Of a stretch of DNA of 64,000 bases, positions 55,165 to 64,000 are shown piece after piece (within the stretch, counting starts at the first letter, position 1; each line of letters opens with the position of its first letter). Position numbers and translations under genes: made by a program. The stretch is from Bradyrhizobium iriomotense (GTDB lineage Bacteria; Pseudomonadota; Alphaproteobacteria; Rhizobiales; Xanthobacteraceae), in assembly GCF_018129405.1 (NCBI RefSeq), contig NZ_JAFCLP010000006.1, positions 186,001-250,000 of the forward strand. Direction: 5' to 3'. A model generated the notes under the pieces. The model was not told where the DNA came from. It saw nothing but the letters and a program-made list of their open reading frames with translations, and did not search any database.

Positions 55165-57291
55165 TCAGGCGCCGCTGCTGCAATAGCGCTTCCACATCGC
55201 GCGATAGGCCTCGTCCACCGCTTCCGCGTAGGCGACCGGGTTGCAGGCGGCCGCAGCCCTGACCTGCCCGGGCAGCTCGCTGCGCAACTTGTCGAGGTCG
55301 CCGAGCTCAGCCGCACGGCTCACCGCGATGTCGACATAGGCCTCCTCGCTGTCCGTCACCCAGTCCGGCAGGCCAAGCGCGGTGAGGATGGAGCCGGCGG
55401 CACGGCTGGGCAGGCTCTGCCCGAGCTTCGCCACCACGGGCACGCCCATCTGCAAGGCTTCCAATGTGCTGACGCCACCATTCTGCGGGAACGGGTCGAG
55501 GGCAATATCGACGCGATTGAACGCTGCCAGATGATCGACTCGCAACGTGGTTCCGAGCAGATCGACGCGTTCGGCCGGCACTCCGCAAGCTGCAAGCCGC
55601 GCCAGCAGATTGTCGCGGACCAGTTGATCGTCCAGCGCAACGTCCTTGATCAGCAGTCGTGACCCCGGCACCCGCTCGAGAATCCTGGACCAGGCTTTCG
55701 CGGCCTGGTCCGAAATCTTGCTGATGCGGTTGAAGACGCCGAATGTGACGAAGCCGTTCGAGATCGCCGGCGTCGACGCCCGCGCAAGCTCGATCGGCAG
55801 CGGCTCCAGCGTCACAAAGCACGGTAGATCGACAACGGTTTCCGCAAACAGATGCCGGACCGCGGGAGGAATCGCGACCGGGTCCGAGAACAGATAATCG
55901 ATCGTCGGCAGCCCGGTGCCGGTGCCGTGACCCCAGCCATGCGCCTGGATCGGCGCCGGCTTGCGCGCAAACATGCTGAGGCGGTTTCCTTTGGTATGGC
56001 CAGACAGATCGATCAGGATGTCGATGCCATCGGCGCGGATCTCGGCGGCGAGGCGATCGTCGCTCCATTGCGAGGCGTCGCGCCAGCGATCGGCGATCTT
56101 TCGAAATTCGTCGGTCGCCTGGTCCACTTTCGACGAACAGGAGTAGCACACGACCTCAAACTGGGCCCGGTCATGGTATTGCAGGACCGGCTTGAATATG
56201 AACGCGGCCGAATGCGCGTTGAAGTCCGACGAGACATAGCCGAGCACCAGCGGGCGATCCGGATCGCGGCTGTTGTCGTACGGTCCCGCCGCTTCTGGAG
56301 CGAACGTCTTGCCGATCCGCTCCCACCAGACCTGCCGCGCTTGCTGATGCTGCTCAACGCTGGCATCCGCCGCGAAATCGAGCGTGAATATCTTGTTGGA
56401 GATCGCGCCCGGGAAGTTGGGCTCGATCTCGAGGGCTCTGTCGTAACTGGCCAGAGCTTCGTCGATCCGCCCAAGTGTGGAGAGACAAACGCCCCGCACC
56501 AGGTGAGCTTGAGCAGCATCGGGATCGATCGCGATGGCTTTCTCGCTATCGTGCAGTGCTTCGGCGATTTGCTGGATCTGGAGCCAGACATTGGCGCGCC
56601 CGAACCACCCGTTCATGTCGTCGGGCGCGAGCGCGATTGCCTGATTGCAATCCGCCATGGCTTCGTCAAATCGCAGAAGCTCCTGCAAGGCGATGGCGCG
56701 GTTCGCCAGCGCCGAGGCGTAGTTGGGCTTGATCGCTAGCGCGCGGTTCAGGCTTGCGATGGCTTCGTCAAAATTGCGCAGACGGCAGAGCACCCAACCC
56801 CGGCCGTTGTGGGCTTCGGCAAGGTTCCCGTCGATTGCGAGCGCCTTGTCGTAGCACTCGAGCGCTTGTTGAAGATCAAGAGTCACGCTCGCATTGCCGA
56901 GATTGGACAGGGCTACGGCGTAGTTGGGGCGCAAGGCGAGGGCCCGTCGATAGCTCTCGCGGGCCTCATCGTGACGTCGCAGCTTGTTGAGCGCGATGCC
57001 CCGGCTCATGTGAGCATCGGCAGATTGCGGATCCACGGCAACCGCCCGGCTCAGCAGAATTTCGGCTTCCTGATAGTTCTTGGCATCAGACTCCAAGCTG
57101 CCGAGCATATGCAGCGCGATGAACTGGTTGGGCGCAAGCTGCAGGACCTGGCGATAGCCAGCCCGGGCCTCGGAGAGAAGCCCTTGCTTGTGCAGCTGGA
57201 GGGCCAGCCCGAGCAATGGCAGCACTTCGGCCTTCTGTCGCTTTTGAAGCCGGGCATTGTGAAATGCACGCTGACCTACGCTGTTGCTCAT
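55165..57291 (-). CDS. TPR-containing OGT/SPINDLY-type glycosyltransferase
   Basis: 708 residues. Eight or nine tetratricopeptide repeats (about 20-310, pattern A-x3-Y-x2-AL-x2-P) lead into a GT41 catalytic region starting near 340: LVLGYVSSDFNAHSAAFIFKPVLQYHD, then DILIDLSGHTKGNRLSMFARKPAPIQ and ALDPFPQNGGVSTLEALQMGVPVV. GT41 enzymes move a single sugar, classically GlcNAc, to Ser/Thr. No flagellin or acceptor gene is nearby. Confidence 0.93.
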   Translation of the reverse strand: MSNSVGQRAFHNARLQKRQKAEVLPLLGLALQLHKQGLLSEARAGYRQVLQLAPNQFIALHMLGSLESDAKNYQEAEILLSRAVAVDPQSADAHMSRGIALNKLRRHDEARESYRRALALRPNYAVALSNLGNASVTLDLQQALECYDKALAIDGNLAEAHNGRGWVLCRLRNFDEAIASLNRALAIKPNYASALANRAIALQELLRFDEAMADCNQAIALAPDDMNGWFGRANVWLQIQQIAEALHDSEKAIAIDPDAAQAHLVRGVCLSTLGRIDEALASYDRALEIEPNFPGAISNKIFTLDFAADASVEQHQQARQVWWERIGKTFAPEAAGPYDNSRDPDRPLVLGYVSSDFNAHSAAFIFKPVLQYHDRAQFEVVCYSCSSKVDQATDEFRKIADRWRDASQWSDDRLAAEIRADGIDILIDLSGHTKGNRLSMFARKPAPIQAHGWGHGTGTGLPTIDYLFSDPVAIPPAVRHLFAETVVDLPCFVTLEPLPIELARASTPAISNGFVTFGVFNRISKISDQAAKAWSRILERVPGSRLLIKDVALDDQLVRDNLLARLAACGVPAERVDLLGTTLRVDHLAAFNRVDIALDPFPQNGGVSTLEALQMGVPVVAKLGQSLPSRAAGSILTALGLPDWVTDSEEAYVDIAVSRAAELGDLDKLRSELPGQVRAAAACNPVAYAEAVDEAYRAMWKRYCSSGA

Positions 57292-57509
57292 GAATCAATC
57301 CCCCAGAATCTCATGCGGGAGATTAAGTCGGCGAGGGAACGAATACGAGACGACGGCCGTTCGCGACGACAGCTTCGGACAAGCTACGAGCGAGCGGGGC
57401 ATCGCGCTTGCTGACCCAAGCCCGCAATTGCTGCCCGCTCCAGGACTGGCTAATCTGCCTTCGGGTTGTCCCCGTCCGGCGGGCGCGGCTCAGATCAGGG
57501 AGGCAGACA

Positions 57510-58037
57510 ATGGCCAGGCAAAAGGCATCAAGACCCGAAACCAAGACTGCGGCGAAGAAGCGGAGTGGCGCCAAGGCCGCGGCACGATCCTCGGCACGCA
57601 AGGCGGTGAAGGCGAAGGCGCGCACGGCCGCGCCGAAGAAGCCCGCGCGCCCCAGGCAGCGCATCGCGATCAGCCATCACCGCGAGGAAGACTTCAAGGC
57701 CGACGGCCTGCGCGCCTACGCGAAGTATCGCGACCTCGGCATTGCCGATGCGACCCACGGCCTCGCACAGGCGCATGTGATCCGCCTGCAAGGTCCCTGC
57801 GACCCGGCGGAAGTCTCGAAGCTGCACTTCCACGACGTCGAGTTCCAGATGGTCTACGTGCTCAAGGGCTGGGTGAAGACCTACATGGACGGGCAGGGCG
57901 AGACCTTGATGAAGCAAGGCAGCGCCTGGACCCAGCCGCCGAAGATCAAGCACATGATCCTGGATTATTCGGACGACGTCGAGCTGCTGGAGGTGATCCT
58001 GCCGGCGGAGTTCAAGACGGTTGAGTTGAAGGCGTAG
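57510..58037 (+). CDS. Cupin with histone-H1-like N-terminal tail
   Basis: 175 residues. The first 50 are a Lys/Ala/Arg-rich tail (KKRSGAKAAARSSARKAVKAKARTA region), very like bacterial H1/HU-tail sequences that bind DNA. The rest is a cupin fold: LHFHDVEFQMVYVLKGWVKTYMDGQGETLMKQGSAWTQPPKIKH, with His, Glu and His in metal-ligand positions. GGGAGG lies 6 bp before the ATG. Unusual combination; the tail could target the cupin to DNA or reflect low-complexity drift. Confidence 0.8.
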   Translation: MARQKASRPETKTAAKKRSGAKAAARSSARKAVKAKARTAAPKKPARPRQRIAISHHREEDFKADGLRAYAKYRDLGIADATHGLAQAHVIRLQGPCDPAEVSKLHFHDVEFQMVYVLKGWVKTYMDGQGETLMKQGSAWTQPPKIKHMILDYSDDVELLEVILPAEFKTVELKA

Positions 58038-58047
58038 GTCTCTCCGC

Positions 58048-58171
58048 CGTCATTGCGAGGAGCTCTTGCGACGAAGCAATCCAGACTATCTCCGCAGACG
58101 CATTTCTGGATTGCTTCGCGGAGCCTGTCATCGGGGCGCGCTTCGCGCGGACCCGTTGGCTCGCAATGACG
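58048..58171. repeat. Palindromic intergenic repeat, family CGTCATTGCGAG
   Basis: CGTCATTGCGAGGAGCTC at the left, GGCTCGCAATGACGG at the right, with inner AAGCAATCCAGA...TCTGGATTGCTTCGC arms. Same family as 60945. Confidence 0.85.
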
Positions 58172-58179
58172 GTTCTCTT

Positions 58180-58265
58180 GTAGCCCGGATGAGCGCAGCG
58201 ACATCCGGGGCACCGCCAGCGACGACGCACAAAGTCCCGGATATCGCTGCGCTCATCCGGGCTAC
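58180..58265. repeat. Palindromic intergenic repeat, family GTAGCCCGGATG
   Basis: Left GTAGCCCGGATGAGCGCAGC, right GCTGCGCTCATCCGGGCTAC: 20-bp inverted ends, with a central ACATCCGGG...CCCGGATAT pair. It abuts the preceding repeat by 8 bp, so two different families are stacked here. Confidence 0.88.
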
Positions 58266-58278
58266 GAGGGCTTCGTTG

Positions 58279-59529
58279 CTACGCCAGCACCCCCACCACC
58301 GCCCCCATCAGACATGTCGTCAGCGTCCCCGATATGATCGACTTCAGCCCCAGTGCGTTGATCTCGTCGCGCCGCTCCGGCGCCATCACCCCCAGGCCGC
58401 CGATCATGATGCCGAGGCTGGCGAAATTGGCGAAGCCGCACATCGCGTAGAGCATGATCAGGCGCGAGCGTGGGTCGAGCGCATCGGGCGGCAGTTTCGA
58501 GAAATCGACATAGGCGATCAATTCGTTGAGCACGGTCTTGGTGCCCATCAGGCTGCCGGCCGTCACCGCCTGGTCCCACGGCAATCCCATCAGCCAGCAC
58601 ACCGGCGCCATGACGAGACCCAGCAGACGCTGCAGCGAGATCGCGGCGCCGCCGATGTTTGGCAACAGGCCGAGGATGGCGTTGACGAGATAGACCAGCG
58701 CCACCAGCACCAGCAGCATGGCGACGATGTTGAGCAGCAGCTCGAGCCCTGCGCTGGTGCCTTTCACGATCGCGTCCATCGTGCTGGCGACGTCCGTCTC
58801 GGGATCCTCCAGCGCGCCGCCGGTGCGCTTGTCCGAGGTCTCGGGCACCATGATCAGGCTGACGAGGATCGCGGCCGGCGCGCCCAGCACGGAGGCGATG
58901 ACGAAATGCGCGGCCGCGTCGGGGATGAGCGGCGCCAGCAGCGTCGCATAGAGCACCAGCACGGTACCGGCGATGCCGGCCATGCCGCCGGTCATGACCA
59001 GAAACAATTCGCTGCGGGTCATCTGTGCCAGATACGGCCGCACGAACAGCGGCGCCTCCACCATGCCGAGGAAGATGTTGGCGGCGGTCGACAGGCCGAC
59101 CGCGCCGCCGACGCCGAGCGTGCGCTCCAGCAGCCAGGCCATGCCGCGCACGATCGGCGGCAGTACCCGCCAATAGAACAGCAGCGTCGTCAGCACGCTC
59201 ATGACCAGCACAATCGGCAGCGCCTGGAACGCCAGGATGAAGTCCGCGCCGGGCACCTTCAGGTCGAAGGGCAGGGTGCCGCCGCCGATATAGCCGAACA
59301 CGAAGGCGGAGCCTGCGCGCGAGGCCGCCGAGATGGCGCCGACCGCGTCGTTGATGGCACCGAACGCATGGGCGACGACCGGCAGCTTCAGCAGCACGAC
59401 CGCGGTGACGAAGGTCGCGGCGAGGCCGATCGCCGCCTGGCGCAGCGAGACCGCGCGGCGATTCTCTGCCAGCGCGAAGGCGATCAGCAGCAATGCGAAA
59501 ATGCCGAGTGCCGATTGCAGTCGAAGCAT
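58279..59529 (-). CDS. Concentrative nucleoside transporter (NupC/CNT)
   Basis: 416 residues, about ten helices. CNT motifs: VGLSTAANIFLGMVEAPLFVRPYL, MSELFLVMTGGMAGIAGTVL-type (here TRSELFLVMTGG) and ELIAYVDFSKLP with CGFANFASLGIMIGG. Imports nucleosides with H+ or Na+. ATG 59529 is used because the first helix begins directly after it and GGGGAC precedes it; an upstream TTG/ATG extension is unsupported. Confidence 0.93.
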   Translation of the reverse strand: MLRLQSALGIFALLLIAFALAENRRAVSLRQAAIGLAATFVTAVVLLKLPVVAHAFGAINDAVGAISAASRAGSAFVFGYIGGGTLPFDLKVPGADFILAFQALPIVLVMSVLTTLLFYWRVLPPIVRGMAWLLERTLGVGGAVGLSTAANIFLGMVEAPLFVRPYLAQMTRSELFLVMTGGMAGIAGTVLVLYATLLAPLIPDAAAHFVIASVLGAPAAILVSLIMVPETSDKRTGGALEDPETDVASTMDAIVKGTSAGLELLLNIVAMLLVLVALVYLVNAILGLLPNIGGAAISLQRLLGLVMAPVCWLMGLPWDQAVTAGSLMGTKTVLNELIAYVDFSKLPPDALDPRSRLIMLYAMCGFANFASLGIMIGGLGVMAPERRDEINALGLKSIISGTLTTCLMGAVVGVLA

Positions 59530-59689
59530 GATGTCCCCAAACCCCCAATGATTATGGCCGCGCGTGCGTTGCAAAGGCAATGCCGACAGGCCACGGAAGT
59601 GTCCCATTGTTGACAAGCGGACCCGTCTCAGCCACGCGAAAGGCCCATCGAGATCAGGGGGCGGACAGTCCGAGGTGACCGAAGCGGCG

Positions 59690-60928
59690 ATGCCAGAGCA
59701 GCCAATATCCCAAAATCCGCCGGTCAGCGCCGGCGCGCTCCTCGCCCACCGCGCCTTTCTGTTCTTCCTGCTCTCGCGCAGCCTGTCGCGCTTTTCGAGC
59801 CAGATCGCGGCGGTCGCGATCGGTTGGCAGATCTACGATCTCACCGGCTCGGCCTTCGACCTCGGCATGGTCGGCCTCGTGCAGTTCCTGCCGACCGCGC
59901 TCCTGGTGTTCGTTGCCGGCCACGCCGCCGACCGTTTCGAGCGCAAACGCGTGGTCCAGCTCTGCCAGCTCGTGGAAGCTCTGACCGCGCTCTATCTCGC
60001 AACCATCACCTATCTCGGCGCAGTCAGCGAGGTGCAGATCTTCATCGCGACGTTCGTACTCGGCATTGCCGGCGCGTTCGAGAGCCCGACCACCGCGGCG
60101 CTGCTGCCGCTGATCGCGCCGCAGGGATCGCTCCAGCGCGCCACGGCGGTCGCAAGCGGTGCGGGGCAGGTCGCGACCATTACCGGTCCGGCCCTCGGCG
60201 GATTCGCCTACGCGATCGCGCCGCATCTCGCCTACGCCGTGATGCTTCTGTTCTGGATCCTAGGGATGATCCTGACCGGCTTCATCCGGCCGCGTCCGCA
60301 GGCTGTTGCCAAGGACATGGACGTTGCGGACAATATCTTCGCCGGGGTCCGTTTCATCCGCAGCAATCCCGCGATTCTCGGCACCATCTCGCTCGACCTG
60401 TTCGCCGTGCTGTTCGGCGGCGTCACCGCGCTGTTGCCGATCTATGCCCGCGACATCCTTCAGACCGGCACGGTGGGCCTCGGCGTGCTTCGCGCGGCGC
60501 CTGCGGTCGGCGCACTCCTGATGACCATGGTGCTGGCGCGCCACGCCATCTCGCGCCATGTCGGCCTGCGCATGTTCCAGGCCGTGATCGTGTTCGGCAT
60601 TGCCACGATCGTATTCGCGCTGTCGTCGTGGATGTGGCTGTCGGTGCTGTCGCTCGCGATCCTCGGCGCGGCCGACACGATCAGCGTCGTGATCCGCTTC
60701 TCGCTGGTGCAGCTCTCGACACCCGACGAGATGCGCGGCCGCGTCGGCGCGGTGAACTTCCTGTTCATCAACGCCTCCAACCAGCTCGGCCAGTTCGAGA
60801 GCGGCCTCACGGCCGCCCTGTTCGGCACCATGCCCGCCGCCGTGCTCGGCGGCGTCTGCACGGTGGCGGTGGCGCTCTTGTGGATGAAGCTGTTTCCGAC
60901 CCTGCGGCAGGTGGAGAGCCTGGAGTAG
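59690..60928 (+). CDS. MFS transporter, EntS-like
   Basis: 412 residues with about 12 helices. MFS signature region GHAADRFERKRVV between helices 2 and 3, and SRFSSQIAAVAIGWQIYDLTGSAFDLGMVGL at the N-terminus, which resembles EntS and other exporter members. ATG 59690; an in-frame GTG at 59675 is a possible alternative. Substrate unknown; a siderophore or drug export role is only a family guess. Confidence 0.9.
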   Translation: MPEQPISQNPPVSAGALLAHRAFLFFLLSRSLSRFSSQIAAVAIGWQIYDLTGSAFDLGMVGLVQFLPTALLVFVAGHAADRFERKRVVQLCQLVEALTALYLATITYLGAVSEVQIFIATFVLGIAGAFESPTTAALLPLIAPQGSLQRATAVASGAGQVATITGPALGGFAYAIAPHLAYAVMLLFWILGMILTGFIRPRPQAVAKDMDVADNIFAGVRFIRSNPAILGTISLDLFAVLFGGVTALLPIYARDILQTGTVGLGVLRAAPAVGALLMTMVLARHAISRHVGLRMFQAVIVFGIATIVFALSSWMWLSVLSLAILGAADTISVVIRFSLVQLSTPDEMRGRVGAVNFLFINASNQLGQFESGLTAALFGTMPAAVLGGVCTVAVALLWMKLFPTLRQVESLE

Positions 60929-60944
60929 GCCTCCACTCTTTCCC

Positions 60945-61025
60945 CGTCATTGCGAGCGCAGCGAAGCAATCCGGAATCCCGCCGCATTTGACGGTCTGGA
61001 TTGCTTCGCTGCGCTCGCAATGACG
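60945..61025. repeat. Perfect long-arm palindromic repeat, family CGTCATTGCGAG
   Basis: 28-bp perfect inverted arms at 60945-60972 and 60998-61025 with a 25-base loop. The left arm begins CGTCATTGCGAGCGCAGCG. No T run follows, so it is not a plain terminator, though it could attenuate convergent transcripts. Confidence 0.95.
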
Positions 61026-61131
61026 ATTGTTGAGATAGCGCGGGGATTTAACTTGCGTCACCCCAGCAGCCGAGCAGCAGCAGGCGCCACTTGACGCCTA
61101 CTGTGCATGGGGTTGTTTTCGCGCTTTTTGT

Positions 61132-61890
61132 TCAGCCCCGCCCGACGAACGGCATCTTGGTCGCCATCACCGTCATGGTCAGCACGTTGGCGTCGAGCGG
61201 CAGGCCGGCCATGTAGGCGACGGCATCGCCGACCGCCTTGGCGTCCATGCGCGGCTCGTGCTTGGTGGTGCCGTCGGGCTGCAGCACGCCGGGGCCGTTG
61301 ACCATGCGGTCGGTCATCGGGGTTGCCGCATTGCCGATGTCGACCTGGCCGACCGCGATGTCATACATGCGGCCGTCGAGATTGCTGGCCTTGGTGAGGC
61401 CGGTGATGGCGTGCTTGGTCGAGGTGTAGGCCGCCGAGAACGGCCGCGGCGCATGCGCCGAGATCGAGCCGTTGTTGATGATGCGGCCGCCGCGCGGGGT
61501 CTGGTCCTTCATGATGCGGAAGGCGTGCTGGGTGCACAGGAACGGGCCGGTGAGGTTGGTGTTCACCACCGCCTGCCACTGCTCGAGGCTGAGGTCCTCG
61601 AAGTTCACCGCCGGCGCGCCCATGCCGGCATTGTTGAAGAGCACGTCGAGGCGGCCATAGGTCGCCTTCACCTTGTCGAACAGCGCGGCGATCGAGTCCG
61701 GCTTGGTCATGTCGGCGGTGACGCACAGACTTTTGCCGGCGGGGCCGAGCTTCGCGGTTTCCTCGAGCATCTCCATTCGGCGCCCGACCAGCACCACGGT
61801 GAAGCCGGTGTTCATCAGCGCCAGCGACGCCGCGCGCCCGACACCGGTGCCGGCGCCTGTCACCACTGCGATCTTTTTCGCTTCACTCAT
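61132..61890 (-). CDS. Short-chain dehydrogenase/reductase
   Basis: 252 residues. Cofactor loop TGAGTGVG (12-19), NNAG (about 90-93), and catalytic Ser/Tyr/Lys in [26 protein letters not shown](P)-dependent; substrate unknown. Follows Anbu by 26 bp on the same strand. Confidence 0.9.
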   Translation of the reverse strand: MSEAKKIAVVTGAGTGVGRAASLALMNTGFTVVLVGRRMEMLEETAKLGPAGKSLCVTADMTKPDSIAALFDKVKATYGRLDVLFNNAGMGAPAVNFEDLSLEQWQAVVNTNLTGPFLCTQHAFRIMKDQTPRGGRIINNGSISAHAPRPFSAAYTSTKHAITGLTKASNLDGRMYDIAVGQVDIGNAATPMTDRMVNGPGVLQPDGTTKHEPRMDAKAVGDAVAYMAGLPLDANVLTMTVMATKMPFVGRG

Positions 61891-61916
61891 CGTTTCCTGC
61901 CTTTTCTCTTGAGCTG

Positions 61917-62675
61917 TCAGGTTTTGGGTTCTTTTTCGTTCTTGTAGGGCGGGCGCGGAATGTTCTGATGCGCCGCGCGCAACGCCGCCGACCAGCGCGA
62001 GCGCAGATCGTGGAAATAGGGCTCGCCCGCCTCGATGCGGTGGTTGAGATCGGCCTCGCAGGCGTCCGTGCGCACCACCAGCACGTCGATCGGCAGGCCG
62101 ACGCCGAGATTGGACCGCATGGTCGAGTCCATCGAGATCAGGCCGGTCTTCAGCGCCTCATAGAGCTCGACGTCGTAATGCATGGCGCGGTCGAGCACCG
62201 GCTTGCCATATTTGTGCTCGCCGATCTGCAGGTAGGGCGTGTCGGTGGTGCATTCGATGAAATTGCCGGCGGTGTAGACCATGAACAGGCGCATGCGCGC
62301 GCCCTTGATCTGGCCGCCGAACAGGAACGAGACGTCGAAGGAGACGTCCTCGGACTTCAGCGCCGGGCCTTCGGTCGCATGCACGGCTCGGATCGCCCGG
62401 CCGATGCGCTGGGCGGCCTGGAACATGGTCGGGGCGTTCATCAGCGTCTCGATCTCGCCCGTATTGGGGTCTTCGAGGCCCTCGGTCAGCGTCGAGAGCA
62501 CCGACTGGCTGATGGCGAGGTTGCCGGCGCTGGCGATCGCCATGATGCGGTCGCCGGGCTTGGAGAAGATATGCAGCTTGCGGAAGGTCGAGACGTTGTC
62601 GAGACCGGCATTGGTGCGGGTATCGGCGATCATCACCAGACCGTCCCGAACCAGGATTCCGCAACAATAGGTCAT
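61917..62675 (-). CDS. Anbu (proteasome-like Ntn hydrolase)
   Basis: 252 residues. Opens [24 protein letters not shown]: removal of Met leaves Thr1, the expected nucleophile; Lys33-like [24 protein letters not shown] follows. Length and pattern fit Anbu, the ancestral beta-subunit relative found in proteobacteria. Anbu usually neighbours transglutaminase-like, alpha-E and ATP-grasp genes; here an SDR and a CMD protein flank it. Confidence 0.9.
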   Translation of the reverse strand: MTYCCGILVRDGLVMIADTRTNAGLDNVSTFRKLHIFSKPGDRIMAIASAGNLAISQSVLSTLTEGLEDPNTGEIETLMNAPTMFQAAQRIGRAIRAVHATEGPALKSEDVSFDVSFLFGGQIKGARMRLFMVYTAGNFIECTTDTPYLQIGEHKYGKPVLDRAMHYDVELYEALKTGLISMDSTMRSNLGVGLPIDVLVVRTDACEADLNHRIEAGEPYFHDLRSRWSAALRAAHQNIPRPPYKNEKEPKT

Positions 62676-62788
62676 TTCCAGTCCCCGAACGCGTTAGCGC
62701 GAAATTACTAGCGAATTTCAGGGAGGCATGAAACCCCCGATTCCCGCGGGGAGGTCGTCATTCCCAGGCGCGACTGCGACCGCCGACC

Positions 62789-63196
62789 TCAGTCGGCGGC
62801 ATCGACGAGAAACGCCTCATCGACGGGAACGCCGAGGGCCGTGACCAGCCGGTTCGTTTCCGCGGCCATACCGACGATGGCGAGCAGCTCGCCATATTCG
62901 GCCGCGGTCATGCCCTTGGCCCGGGCGCTCGCGGTGTGCGAATGGATGCAGTAGCTGCAGCCATGCGCCACGGAAACCGCGACATAGAGCATTTCCTTGA
63001 CCTTGGGATCGAGCGCCCCCGGCGCCATCACCTCCTTGAGGCTTTCCCAGGTCCGCCGCAGCGTCTTCGGATCATGCGCCAGCGCGCGCCAGAAATTGTT
63101 GACGAAATCCGATTGCCGCACCTTGCGGATGTCGTCGAAAACGGCGCGCGCCTCGCTGGAGAGCTCATCGTCCGAAAGCAGTTTTACAGTTGCCAT
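62789..63196 (-). CDS. Carboxymuconolactone decarboxylase-family / AhpD-like protein
   Basis: 135 residues. Redox motif HGCSYCIHSHTA (C80, C83, H87) as in AhpD-type alkylhydroperoxidases. It is not a second PcaC: the CxxC-xxxH motif and short N-terminus separate it from the 13379 gene. Upstream of Anbu by 113 bp on the same strand. Confidence 0.88.
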   Translation of the reverse strand: MATVKLLSDDELSSEARAVFDDIRKVRQSDFVNNFWRALAHDPKTLRRTWESLKEVMAPGALDPKVKEMLYVAVSVAHGCSYCIHSHTASARAKGMTAAEYGELLAIVGMAAETNRLVTALGVPVDEAFLVDAAD

Positions 63197-63247
63197 GAGG
63201 GCCTCGCGGGGTCGGGTGATCCCGCGAGTGTAGCACGGCTGATGCGT

Positions 63248-64000
63248 TCAGGCGGCATCCTCAGCCGAGCGGCGCAACGCCAGTCGGCCGACGTCGACAT
63301 ATTGCCTCTGCTGCGCGTGAGCGTGCTGCGCGCCGACGTGAAGGTCGCGCAGGCGCCGCTGCAGCGGCGAGCTGTCGTAGACCGCACTGCTTCCGGCCAG
63401 CGCAAAGCAGGCATCCGCAATGCCGACGCAGGTCGTGGCGAGCCAGACCGCGGATTGAGCGGCCTCGATGACCAGGTCTTCGTCGTTCAGCGTGCCCGCC
63501 AGCGCACGCCGCCAGTGGCTGGCGACCTGGACCTCGTGGAGGGCCTGCGCGGCCTTAAGGTTCGCGGAGATGCGGCCGAGCTCGTACTGGAAGGTCTCGG
63601 ACTCCCGCATCGGGACGGCCGCATATAATTGCTGCCGCCCGGTATGGGCCAGGGCGAGCAGGTCATCGACCGCGCCTTCGGCGAGGCCCACCGAGAACGC
63701 GCCGTGCGCCACAGGCAGCCATTGCCGCAATGCCTGATAGAGCGGACCGGACATGCGAGGGGGAGTCTCGAGATCGAAGACATTTGCTTCGGGAACCAGC
63801 CTCTCCCGTAGCGCGATGTGTTGGCTGCCGGTGCCTTTGAGCCCGGCCGCGTGCCAGGTGTCCTCGATATCCCAGTCGCGCGCCGGCAAGGCGACGGCGC
63901 CAATCTGCGGCTTGCCGTGCGGGCCGGGGACCGGCTTGCCATTCTCGGTGACGATGCAGAATCCGCCGATCCAGTCGGCATGCATGCAGGAGCTGGCGAA
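63248..64000 (-). CDS. Acyl-CoA dehydrogenase-like flavoprotein, N-terminus beyond window
   Basis: The open frame runs off the right edge; 250 residues are visible, the C-terminal about two-thirds. The middle-domain strand order (GAVALPARDWDIEDTWHAAGLKGTGSQHIALRERLVPEANVFDL) and the C-terminal helices (HGAFSVGLAEGAVDDLLALA, AAQSAVWLATTCVGIADACFALAGSSAVYDSSPLQRRLRDLHVGAQH) fit the PF08028-type class, as in HpaC-partnered monooxygenases and HsaA. It is likely a flavin-dependent oxygenase or dehydrogenase. Confidence 0.85.
   Translation of the reverse strand, partial: FASSCMHADWIGGFCIVTENGKPVPGPHGKPQIGAVALPARDWDIEDTWHAAGLKGTGSQHIALRERLVPEANVFDLETPPRMSGPLYQALRQWLPVAHGAFSVGLAEGAVDDLLALAHTGRQQLYAAVPMRESETFQYELGRISANLKAAQALHEVQVASHWRRALAGTLNDEDLVIEAAQSAVWLATTCVGIADACFALAGSSAVYDSSPLQRRLRDLHVGAQHAHAQQRQYVDVGRLALRRSAEDAA

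Noticed and set aside
60945-61025. Treating the 28-bp palindrome as a rho-independent terminator
   Set aside because: The loop is 25 bases and no T run follows; the same element also occurs at 58048, so it is a dispersed repeat.
62789-63196. A second pcaC
   Set aside because: It has the CxxC-xxxH redox motif of AhpD-type proteins and lacks PcaC features, and is not in a pca context.

Overview
The window is a high-G+C alphaproteobacterial chromosome segment, most likely Bradyrhizobium or a close relative. The reasons are the gene content (livHMGFK amino-acid importer, pcaBDC, an aerobic CO-dehydrogenase-type cox cluster, a CIRCE-controlled groESL, Anbu, CtrA-like and FixK-like sites) and several families of long palindromic intergenic repeats. 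The genus is inference; no rRNA gene is present to test it. There is no CRISPR array, IS transposase or integrase.

Layout. 1-6.5 kb: a partial membrane protein, rpe, an EF-hand protein behind a textbook sigma-54 promoter, a P1-type peptidase and a large hybrid sensor kinase, with a single-domain response regulator divergent from it. 7-12.1 kb: the liv operon, transcribed leftward as livH-M-G-F-K with 4-bp overlaps. 12.4-16.1 kb: two small genes, then pcaB-D-C for the lower protocatechuate pathway. 16.2-23.1 kb: coxG-S-M-D-E, two XdhC-type maturation genes and a MoCo cytidylyltransferase-like fusion; the molybdenum-binding catalytic subunit is missing. 23.3-32.8 kb: small secreted and DUF proteins, a Zn alcohol dehydrogenase with a FixK-like box, an arsR-SRPBCC-GFA operon, a tetR-MFP-ABC-permease efflux operon, an adenylate cyclase and a PhzF protein. 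32.9-46.4 kb: a DUF488/DUF72 pair, a polyprenyl-phosphate sugar pathway, a CHASE2 cyclase with FecR partner, a DUF2778-type transpeptidase with a CtrA-like site, GST, isochorismatase/LysR, two decayed tRNA-like sequences behind a promoter, and a slipin. 46.5-54.4 kb: lepB, a B12-binding radical SAM protein and the groESL region. 54.7-64 kb: Usg, a TPR-OGT glycosyltransferase, a cupin with a histone-H1-like tail, a nucleoside transporter, MFS, SDR, Anbu, a CMD-family protein and a partial acyl-CoA dehydrogenase-like gene.

The most interesting object lies at 49.2-52.5 kb. A single low-G+C gene for an 866-residue protein (N-terminal HD domain, central Hsp90-type GHKL ATPase, unassigned C-terminal half) sits immediately downstream of groEL. 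It is bracketed by a direct repeat of the groEL 3' end plus its terminator. The two groEL ends differ at nine positions, all silent, so they diverged as functional genes before one was cut off. This looks like a cargo gene that entered at the groEL 3' end and brought, or displaced, a replacement gene end. A defence or conflict role is the leading hypothesis.
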